Shown piece after piece: positions 1 through 5,646 of a stretch of DNA of 12,255 nucleotides. The first letter of the stretch is position 1, and every line of letters starts with the position of its first letter. Made by a program: the position numbers and the translations under genes. The DNA lies in assembly GCA_903970295.1 (NCBI GenBank), contig CAJCHQ010001039.1, forward strand, positions 1 through 12,255. The letters are read 5' to 3'. The stretch is from Bryobacterales bacterium. Its GTDB lineage: Bacteria; Cyanobacteriota; Vampirovibrionia; Obscuribacterales; Obscuribacteraceae. The notes beneath the pieces were generated by a model that made no database searches, was not told where the DNA came from, and saw only the letters and a list, made by a program, of their open reading frames with translations.

Positions 1-61
1 CAGAAAAAAACTTTTCATTTATTTCAAATCGGGCGGCCACGCCACTATCGATCTGAATCGC

Positions 62-1066
62 ATGCCTAAACAGAGTGCCGAAAAATTATTTGCCGCCGTC
101 GAGTCCTGGTGCCTGTCAAGCTCGCGCGTGCCACCGCAAACGACACCACGTAAGCTCAAGAAGCTGACCCAGAAACAATTAGACGACATCTCCTATACGA
201 AGATGTGGGAAGACGAATTGCAAAGTCACTTCTCGGCCACAAATTTCGTGCCCCTCGATAAGGGTCAAGAACTGAAGGACGGCAATTTCACGATCTTGAT
301 GCATCTAGCTTCCGGAGGGCTGTCGGCAGTTTATCTGGCCGAGCAAAAAGACGAGTCTCTTGTCGTTCTCAAAGAGGCGGCATTGCCGCCCGGTCTCGAA
401 CCGGCGACAAAAGCGAAAGCCAGAGAATTGTTCAGGCGGGAAGCCTTGATTCTCCGGCAACTCAGTCACCGGCGCATTGCTAAGGCCCTCGACGCTTTCG
501 TAGAAAACGGGCGAGACTATCTGGTGATTGAGTTCGTGCCTGGTGAAAACTTGCGCCAAATCGTGCGCAAAAACGGTGTTCAATCGGAGAAAAATGTTCT
601 CCAATATGCCCAGCAGATTTGCGATATGCTCGCTTATTTGCACGATCACTACCCCCCAGTTGTGCACCGCGATATCACCCCCGATAATTTGATCTTGCGC
701 GAGGACGGTCAAGTCTTTTTGATTGATTTCGGCGCTGCCAATCAATATTTGGGGCTGGCGACGGGCACAGTCGTTGGCAAGCAGGCCTACATCGCTCCCG
801 AGCAATTTCGCGGGCGAGCTAATTCGCGCAGCGATATCTACTCACTCGGGTGCACTCTCTATTTTCTGCTCGTGGGCTCTGACCCGGAAGCGCTTTCCCA
901 ATCGCATCCGCGCGTTGTGCGGGAAGATCTCTCGGACGCCATTGACAAATTGGTAGCCGACTGTACAGCGGTTGACCCCGATCAGCGCATTGGATCAGCG
1001 GCCGAGTTGAAGAAATTAGCTCAGTCTCTGAGCAGTGGCAGCTCATTGAAAATGCCAATCTCATGA
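62..1066 (+). CDS. Eukaryotic-like Ser/Thr protein kinase (soluble)
   Basis: A 334-residue Hanks-type protein kinase that should transfer phosphate from ATP to Ser/Thr of target proteins. The kinase domain spans roughly residues 76-320: a glycine-rich loop near 83-91, ATP-binding Lys104 (VVLKEA), the helix-C Glu near 127, catalytic loop HRDITPDN at 202-209, metal-binding DFG at 222-224 and APE at 245-247. The usual Lys of HRDLKPxN is Thr206. The first 75 residues are charged and match nothing I recognise; there is no signal peptide or membrane helix, so it should be cytoplasmic. The stop overlaps the next kinase start as ATGA, implying translational coupling. I took the ATG at 62, but it has no Shine-Dalgarno sequence and the frame stays open to base 2 with no ATG, GTG or TTG, so the true start may lie left of the window. 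Substrate unknown. Confidence 0.93.
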   Translation: MPKQSAEKLFAAVESWCLSSSRVPPQTTPRKLKKLTQKQLDDISYTKMWEDELQSHFSATNFVPLDKGQELKDGNFTILMHLASGGLSAVYLAEQKDESLVVLKEAALPPGLEPATKAKARELFRREALILRQLSHRRIAKALDAFVENGRDYLVIEFVPGENLRQIVRKNGVQSEKNVLQYAQQICDMLAYLHDHYPPVVHRDITPDNLILREDGQVFLIDFGAANQYLGLATGTVVGKQAYIAPEQFRGRANSRSDIYSLGCTLYFLLVGSDPEALSQSHPRVVREDLSDAIDKLVADCTAVDPDQRIGSAAELKKLAQSLSSGSSLKMPIS

Positions 1067-2655
1067 CTGAAAATTCCAGCCAAAAACCACTGACTAGGAC
1101 CCAATTAGCCGAGCGTTATTTCTTTTCGCCGGGAAAAAACAAGAGCGAAGACTACGATCAGTTCTGGATTCGCTACAAACCAAGTCGAGTGCTTAGAAAA
1201 AGACTGGCTGATTGGCAGCGCCAATCTTTTTTCGTCGGCGCTTTATGTCTTGCTATGGTTGCCGCCTATCTTCTGATCATGCACGGCTTCACTATCGAAA
1301 GCCTGATTTGCTTGCTGTTGCTTTCCGTGCTGCCACTGGCGTTGCTGCTTGTGCCCACGCATATAGAGTTGGCCGCCCCCGGGATCAGATTGCATTGGAT
1401 CCACAGTTTTCTGCAATTGAAAAGTCCATTGCTTGCCTGGGACAGGCTTTCTTACGTGACTGTGGAGCCTTCGCGTTTTTTGATTGGCGGTAAGCAGACA
1501 GCGCTTCAATTCAATTTTGTTTCGCGCGGCATGCCCACGAAAACGCGCTTTTATCTGGCCGTGTTGCAATGGGATTTGTGCCGCGGCTGGTTTGCCAGCG
1601 ATCGCTCGAAGCTGGTTTTGCCGCTGGCTGCAATTGCCTCCAGCGACGATCGCAAGCGTCTGCAGTTAGCGATCAAAAAATTCTTGCCATCCTATCGACT
1701 GGACGCCAGTGTTACAGATGAACTGAATTTGCCCATGAAAGTGCTGGATTACACTGACTTGTGGATGGATGCCTTAAATCTCTCCTCAACCCGGATCAAC
1801 GCCGCGGCGCTCTCTGCAGGCACTCACCTGGCGTCGGGCAAATATGAGATAGTCGAGCAAATTGGTGCCGGCGGTCAGGCGATCATTTACAGAGCGATCG
1901 AGAGGCACGCTGGCCGTGGTGGACTGGTGATTGCTCTGGATGCCGTTCTCAAAGAATTTGTTTTGCCTGCTCATGCCGGTATCAGTGTGCGCAAGAGAGT
2001 GCTCGAACACATTCAGCAAGAAGCTCAGCTTTTGCGTTCGCTGGCCCAGGAACATATTGTCAAACTGAATGACTTTTTTGTCGAAGATCAACGTGCCTAT
2101 CTGGTTTTAGAATACATCACGGGCAAAACCTTAAAACAGTCTGTCGCTGAAAAAGGAGCAATGCCAGAAGGACGCACCGTTAACCTCGCCCTGCAAATGT
2201 GCGAGATCTTGAATTATTTGCATGAACGAGAACCAAAAGTGGTGCACAGAGATTTTACGCCCGACAATTTGATCATCGATCAAAATGATTTCCTCAAATT
2301 GATTGATTTCAATGTCGCCCAACATCTGGAGGCCGACACGACCAAAGCAGTTGTTGGCAAGCATGCCTATATTCCGCCCGAACAATTTCGCGGCCAGGCA
2401 TGTGTCCAGAGCGACATCTATGCCATGGGTGCATCTCTTTATTTTCTATTGACTAACGAGGAGCCCGAACCAATTAGCCAGCAGTGTGTGGCCGACGAAA
2501 ATCCGGGCGTCAGTGAAGAATTGGCCGCAATTATCAAGAAAGCAACAGCGATTTCTCTGCCGGAGCGCTATCAAAATTGTAAGGAAGTACGAAGCGATTT
2601 GCTTAAACTTTTGCCGCGTTATTCGGACAAACCTCAACCGGCGCCCCCAGACTAG
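1063..2655 (+). CDS. Membrane-anchored Ser/Thr protein kinase with DFN motif
   Basis: A 530-residue Hanks-type kinase. Two hydrophobic helices (about 56-76 and 79-98) anchor it in the membrane. Residues 100-250 form a domain I do not recognise, and the kinase domain runs about 260-520. Visible motifs are the glycine loop GAGGQAIIY (268-276), Lys297, a helix-C Glu near 320, HRDFTPDN (395-402), DFN at 415-417 where DFG is normal, and PPE at 438-440 where APE is normal. The ATP lysine and both catalytic aspartates remain, so activity is plausible. The activation segment (VVGKHAYIPPEQFRG) nearly matches the upstream kinase (VVGKQAYIAPEQFRG), so the two are paralogues. The ATG sits in an ATGA overlap with the upstream stop and has no ribosome binding site, which points to coupled translation. 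The orientation of the sensor-side residues and the signal sensed are unknown. Confidence 0.92.
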   Translation: MTENSSQKPLTRTQLAERYFFSPGKNKSEDYDQFWIRYKPSRVLRKRLADWQRQSFFVGALCLAMVAAYLLIMHGFTIESLICLLLLSVLPLALLLVPTHIELAAPGIRLHWIHSFLQLKSPLLAWDRLSYVTVEPSRFLIGGKQTALQFNFVSRGMPTKTRFYLAVLQWDLCRGWFASDRSKLVLPLAAIASSDDRKRLQLAIKKFLPSYRLDASVTDELNLPMKVLDYTDLWMDALNLSSTRINAAALSAGTHLASGKYEIVEQIGAGGQAIIYRAIERHAGRGGLVIALDAVLKEFVLPAHAGISVRKRVLEHIQQEAQLLRSLAQEHIVKLNDFFVEDQRAYLVLEYITGKTLKQSVAEKGAMPEGRTVNLALQMCEILNYLHEREPKVVHRDFTPDNLIIDQNDFLKLIDFNVAQHLEADTTKAVVGKHAYIPPEQFRGQACVQSDIYAMGASLYFLLTNEEPEPISQQCVADENPGVSEELAAIIKKATAISLPERYQNCKEVRSDLLKLLPRYSDKPQPAPPD

Positions 2656-2820
2656 TAAATGTGCGTTGACATTTAAGAAATGCGAATCGAGAGTGTCTAT
2701 TTAACCCGCGTTCGCGGTAGTAATTTAGTAAGGTATGCCTTTTGTTGCCGGTTCGATGGTGTATCCAGTCAGAAACTATCAAATCTTGTAGGGCTTAAGC
2801 TAGTGGTTGAAACAGTCTCT
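2656..2820 (+). other. Probable non-coding leader before the LRR gene
   Basis: These 165 bases separate the second kinase from the preferred start of the leucine-rich-repeat gene. The frame is open from an ATG at 2680, but its 47 codons are rich in ones uncommon in neighbouring genes (tta, gta, cta, agg, ggg) and the peptide resembles no domain, so I read it as untranslated. A perfect -35 hexamer TTGACA lies at 2666-2671 but has no good -10 at 16-18 bases. A small GC hairpin (CCGC/GCGG) lies at about 2706-2718. I see no Rho-independent terminator after the kinase gene. Confidence 0.45.
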
Positions 2821-3714
2821 ATGATCAAAGAACTCAGTGTCACGTTTCCGGCGAAACATTCGCTGGGCAGTCTTTATGTGGCTGAACGCGCGTTTCCTCA
2901 TCAACGCAAATGGATTGGCGATGCCAAAGGCACTGTTGACGTAAAACTCGCAGCCGACAAATTGTTCGGACTGGCGCTTGGCCAATTGGGTACGGAAGGC
3001 TTCAGCTCGATGTCGTCTGAAGATCTATCGAGAATCAATTCTCTCGACTTCTCGGCCAGCTTTTTCAATGAGAAAACTGCTCAGAGCGCATCTGTTCTGG
3101 CCAATTCAATGCCGGAACTTTTGGAATTGCGACTCGATTTTCTCAAATTAGGTGTGCGTGAGTTGGCCGCAGCTAAGAGTTTTCAAACTGTGCAAACACT
3201 GTGGTTGACCGGCACCGATATTGGTGACGACGCCCCCGAAGTAATCGCCAGCCAGGACAACATTGTCAATCTGGTCATAAAAAAAACACGCATCACTGAT
3301 GGTGGCATCGCTAAATTTGCGGCGATGACCAATCTGCAGATTTTGAATTTGCCTTCCCCAATCACTGATACGGGATTACAGATAATTGGCGGTTTTCCGG
3401 CACTGCAGAAATTGGACGTATCTTTCACCGCTATCTCAGATGCCGGCATCGAGCACCTCAGCCGTTTGTCTACTTTGACTGACCTCTACCTCAGTGACAC
3501 CAAAATAACTGATGCTGTATTTCCGCATCTGTTGAAGATTGCTTCCCTGAAAACGATTTTCTTGAGCGGTACCGGGGTCACTGATGCCGGTATTGCCCAT
3601 TTAGAAAACTTGCCGCAGCTAGAGCACCTGGAGTTGCGCGATACGCGTGCCACCGAGATGGGCATTGCTCGCCTGCGTCAGAAATTGCCGAATTGTGCAA
3701 TTTTTGGACCTTAG
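2821..3714 (+). CDS. Leucine-rich-repeat protein (TDAGI-type repeats)
   Basis: About 297 residues from the ATG at 2821. The N-terminal 70 residues look beta-rich and are followed by about eight 24-residue leucine-rich repeats of the form LxxLxLxxTxITDxGIxxL, covering most of the C-terminal two thirds and ending in a cap (LPNCAIFGP). Such repeats form a curved solenoid used for protein-protein binding. There is no signal peptide, membrane helix or enzymatic motif, so a cytoplasmic adaptor or recognition role is the inference. It lies downstream of the two kinases on the same strand and could be their partner or target, which is not shown by sequence. The frame can be extended to an ATG at 2680 (344 residues), but those codons look non-coding; neither start has a clear Shine-Dalgarno sequence. 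Confidence 0.85.
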   Translation: MIKELSVTFPAKHSLGSLYVAERAFPHQRKWIGDAKGTVDVKLAADKLFGLALGQLGTEGFSSMSSEDLSRINSLDFSASFFNEKTAQSASVLANSMPELLELRLDFLKLGVRELAAAKSFQTVQTLWLTGTDIGDDAPEVIASQDNIVNLVIKKTRITDGGIAKFAAMTNLQILNLPSPITDTGLQIIGGFPALQKLDVSFTAISDAGIEHLSRLSTLTDLYLSDTKITDAVFPHLLKIASLKTIFLSGTGVTDAGIAHLENLPQLEHLELRDTRATEMGIARLRQKLPNCAIFGP

Positions 3715-3769
3715 TTCCAGGCGTTTGCTTGGCGCTATTTTTCGTTTGACACCAGTGGCGGTGCTAAAC

Positions 3770-3802
3770 GAAGAAGACGCACCGTGAAAATGCGCCTTCT
3801 TC
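3770..3802. terminator. Long hairpin between convergent genes, likely terminator
   Basis: A 12-base stem with one mismatch (GAAGAAGACGCA pairing with TGCGCCTTCTTC) encloses a 9-base loop. It sits between the end of the LRR gene on the + strand and the end of the SAF-domain gene on the minus strand, where a bidirectional terminator is expected. Neither side has a classic run of T; the minus-strand side continues TTCTTCGTTTAG, which is only moderately T-rich. Termination is therefore inferred from position and stem strength. Confidence 0.5.
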
Positions 3803-3823
3803 AGCCCCGCGTGGAAAATGTTT

Positions 3824-3857
3824 GTGCCGGTTCGACTGCAGTCGATTTCTCTGGCAC
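3824..3857. repeat. Inverted repeat with 14-base palindrome
   Basis: The perfect palindrome TCGACTGCAGTCGA (3832-3845) is flanked by an outer inverted pair GTGCC (3824-3828) and GGCAC (3853-3857), so the strand can fold into a two-tier hairpin or cruciform. It lies in the 202-base convergent gap, 60-95 bases downstream of the SAF-domain gene on the minus strand. It could be a second transcript-end structure, a protein-binding site or a processed 3' end. Nothing else in the gap 3715-3916 looks coding. Confidence 0.4.
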
Positions 3858-3916
3858 CAAATGATTGACCGCGCCGCTTCCGGAAATAGGAGGGACGGCA
3901 AAAATCTTTGTACGCT

Positions 3917-4294
3917 TTATTTAGAACTTCGACCGAGATCGGCACCTGTGACAACCTCACCTTCGAGTAGAGTGGAGGTCGTCGTGCCGCCTATCGCATC
4001 CTGAACTCTGATTACGGCATCCGGGGGGACGCGACTCTTTTCGACATCACGTAAGGAGACGTCCGTGCTCTTCAACACGGTGCCTTTGACGATGTCGTGC
4101 AGTGCCGCCACTGCTTGCACTGTTTCGGCTTTGACCTGGGGCTGGTTGATTGGAGCATTCAGAGCTCTCGGGGTCGATTGAATCGTTTCCGGACTGGGCT
4201 TTTGGTTGCTGACTGATTCCTTTATATAGATGCCGGCAACGAGAAAGCCTATGCCTAGCAAGTTGCCGACTATGAACCATTGCAGTCTGTCCAT
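3917..4294 (-). CDS. Single-pass membrane protein with SAF-like domain
   Basis: About 125 residues. One hydrophobic helix (residues 6-24) follows a short N-terminus, then a polar Pro/Gln-rich linker, then a C-terminal domain (about 63-121) with the pattern of a SAF domain: HDIVKGTVL, SxxDVSLRDV, a VPPDAV turn, AIGG and LLEGEVVTGADL. SAF domains occur in CpaB/RcpC pilus assembly proteins, the flagellar P-ring chaperone FlgA and sugar-acid enzymes. The layout of helix, linker and SAF is most like a short CpaB, but the remainder of CpaB is absent and no pilus genes are nearby, so the role is unknown. I use the ATG at 4294. An in-frame TTG at 4300 is possible and has GGTGG six bases upstream. It lies 77 bases after the acidic coiled-coil gene and is probably cotranscribed with it. 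Confidence 0.75.
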   Translation of the reverse strand: MDRLQWFIVGNLLGIGFLVAGIYIKESVSNQKPSPETIQSTPRALNAPINQPQVKAETVQAVAALHDIVKGTVLKSTDVSLRDVEKSRVPPDAVIRVQDAIGGTTTSTLLEGEVVTGADLGRSSK

Positions 4295-4371
4295 GCTCAA
4301 GAGGGACCACCAGTTGCGGGGAGACCGAGAAGAATTTCAGCTAGATTTCTTCTGCTAAGACAAGCCTAGCA

Positions 4372-5181
4372 TTACTCTTGCTCGACGCCGCCGACCCAAT
4401 GTCTAAAACTGGTCCAGACGGAGCGTTTCCTGGCTACAACTTCAGTCTCTGTACCGCCCGATTTCAGGCGATCGAGCTCAGCTTTAACTTTACTTAAGTC
4501 ACGTCTCATGTTTTCAGAATTGATTGAGAGAATGCGAGATTGATCCATGCCTTTTTGCAGGTCTGGCAGCAAACGGATTTCTGATTCGAGCGTGGCTATT
4601 TTTGAGCGATCTTCGACCCGGTCAGTGAGGAGTTTGATGATCGTGCCTTGCGCTTCGACCAGCAATCCTTTGAGTTCGTTAATCTCGGCGTTCTTGCCTT
4701 CCAACATCGCCGACACAGATGCCGGCAAGCTTTTGTCTGACTGCAATGTCATCGGCAGATTAGCGTGCGGCTGCAGTTGTTCGGCTTTATTTTCCATGAC
4801 CACCGAGACAAAAGTTTCGAGAATTTGCACGAGATCAGATTTGGATATCAGCGTGCTATCTGATTTGTCTTCGGTTTGAATAATGTGATCGATTTGAACA
4901 TTGCTGCCTTCGCCAGCTTCAGCCGAAATGTCTTTCGCTTCTGCTTGAGCTAATTCATTGTCTTCGCTCTCTTCGGAGCCTTCTGCTTTTTCTCTGGGTG
5001 GTTGGAAATTTTGAGCATCTGATTGCTCTGAGTTGTCTGTCTGTTCAGAGGCTTCAGCAGGGGAGCCGCCTTGAGTTTGCTCGAGTTGCTCTTTCGCTTC
5101 GTGGGCGGTGGGCACGGCAAAGAGATTTTTCAAGACGTCGGCTTGAACATTGTCTGAAAATAATGACTTCGCCACTGACAT
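4372..5181 (-). CDS. Acidic coiled-coil protein of unknown function
   Basis: A 269-residue protein I do not recognise. The first 28 residues are ordinary. Residues 29-110 are a low-complexity acidic stretch rich in Glu, Ser, Gln and Ala, probably disordered. Residues 112-132 form a short hydrophobic helix-like segment (LVQILETFVSVVM). Residues about 158-240 have heptad-like spacing and should form a coiled coil. The end is basic and aromatic (RKRSVWTSFRHWVGG) and could touch a membrane or nucleic acid. There is no signal peptide. The ATG at 5181 is firm because GGAGG lies five bases before it (5187-5191); a TTG at 5199 would lie upstream of that site. A candidate promoter lies at 5217-5246. 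A scaffold role is possible, but that is a guess. Confidence 0.82.
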   Translation of the reverse strand: MSVAKSLFSDNVQADVLKNLFAVPTAHEAKEQLEQTQGGSPAEASEQTDNSEQSDAQNFQPPREKAEGSEESEDNELAQAEAKDISAEAGEGSNVQIDHIIQTEDKSDSTLISKSDLVQILETFVSVVMENKAEQLQPHANLPMTLQSDKSLPASVSAMLEGKNAEINELKGLLVEAQGTIIKLLTDRVEDRSKIATLESEIRLLPDLQKGMDQSRILSINSENMRRDLSKVKAELDRLKSGGTETEVVARKRSVWTSFRHWVGGVEQE

Positions 5182-5186
5182 TTTTG

Positions 5187-5191
5187 CCTCC
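5187..5191 (-). promoter_or_regulatory. Strong ribosome binding site fixing the start at 5181
   Basis: On the minus strand GGAGG is followed by CAAAA and then ATG. This is the best Shine-Dalgarno match in the window. It decides between the ATG at 5181 and the upstream in-frame TTG at 5199, and shows that this organism uses classical ribosome binding sites. Confidence 0.8.
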
Positions 5192-5216
5192 ACCAGCAAC
5201 TGACCAGTTCATTATC

Positions 5217-5246
5217 ATTGTAAAGTTACTAATTGTCTAGCATCAA
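5217..5246 (-). promoter_or_regulatory. Candidate sigma-70 promoter for the acidic protein gene
   Basis: On the minus strand TTGATG (5246-5241; four of six against TTGACA), an 18-base spacer and TACAAT (5222-5217; five of six against TATAAT). Transcription would begin near 5210 and give a leader of about 30 bases with the GGAGG site properly placed. The AT-rich surroundings support it. Identification is by consensus only. Confidence 0.5.
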
Positions 5247-5251
5247 GATGC

Positions 5252-5273
5252 CCCTATATGTGGTGCATATGGG
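5252..5273. terminator. Hairpin after the 95-residue gene, possible terminator
   Basis: CCCTATATG pairs with CATATGGG around the loop TGGTG, giving eight base pairs with one bulged base. It begins 16 bases past the stop of the small basic-protein gene (minus strand) and just upstream of the candidate promoter at 5217-5246, so it sits where a transcript boundary would be expected. No run of U follows on either strand, so termination is uncertain. Confidence 0.3.
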
Positions 5274-5288
5274 CAGGAGAGCAATATT

Positions 5289-5576
5289 TTAGGTTGAGCG
5301 CGACTTGTCTCGACGCCTTCGATTGCGCAACATTTTGGTCAGTTTTTGCAAGGCCGAAAAGACATCTGCAGCTGAGCCGCATTGATATGTATTTTGTCTC
5401 AATAAAAGAGAACCTTTGTCGTTGGTCACTTCCAGAGTGACAGATGCGGGCTCGCCCCAAGCAGTGGTTTGAGTCAGCTCAATAGAAGGCTGCCGCGGCT
5501 CACCTGTGTTGTGACCGTTGTGGCAGTTGTCCCCACCTTTGCTCGACTTTCTGGACTTGGAATTTAGTTTGGGCAT
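5289..5576 (-). CDS. Small basic hypothetical protein (95 aa)
   Basis: I do not recognise this protein. Residues 1-30 are polar and Lys/Ser/Asn-rich with one Cys and two His (NCHNGH). Residues 31-63 look like two or three beta strands (SIELTQTT, PASVTLEV, SLLLRQN). Residues 64-83 look helical (Cys66, then SAADVFSALQKLTKML), and the tail is strongly basic (RNRRRRDKSR). There is no signal peptide or membrane helix. The fold could bind nucleic acid, but no known motif shows this. The ATG at 5576 is supported by GGAG six bases upstream. It lies 70 bases after mrdA on the same strand with no evident terminator between, so it may be read through from the cell-shape operon. Confidence 0.7.
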   Translation of the reverse strand: MPKLNSKSRKSSKGGDNCHNGHNTGEPRQPSIELTQTTAWGEPASVTLEVTNDKGSLLLRQNTYQCGSAADVFSALQKLTKMLRNRRRRDKSRST

Positions 5577-5646
5577 AGTTTTCTCCAGCGCGGAAAACCT
5601 TGCTCAAACGCCAGACGCCAGACAGGGCTCTATGTTCCACTTTTAT

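Noticed and set aside
305..805. 166-codon open frame antisense to the first kinase
   Set aside because: Antisense shadow of the conserved kinase motifs; no start signal.
2666..2671. Perfect TTGACA as a promoter -35
   Set aside because: No acceptable -10 hexamer at 16-18 bases; the nearest (TATTTA at 2699) is 27 bases away.
3619..3960. 113-codon minus-strand frame over the end of the LRR gene and the gap
   Set aside because: It overlaps both the LRR gene and the end of the SAF gene and runs through the hairpins; no recognisable protein or ribosome binding site.
3822..4004. 60-codon + strand frame in the convergent gap
   Set aside because: Half lies antisense to the SAF gene and the other half in the inverted repeat; peptide has no domain.
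4328..4353. AGAAGAA/TTCTTCT inverted repeat between the acidic and SAF genes
   Set aside because: Only seven AT-rich pairs with a 12-base interior and no run of U after it; too weak to call a terminator.
5609..5622. Tandem copy of CGCCAGA between mrdA and the small basic gene
   Set aside because: Only two 7-base units; likely chance.
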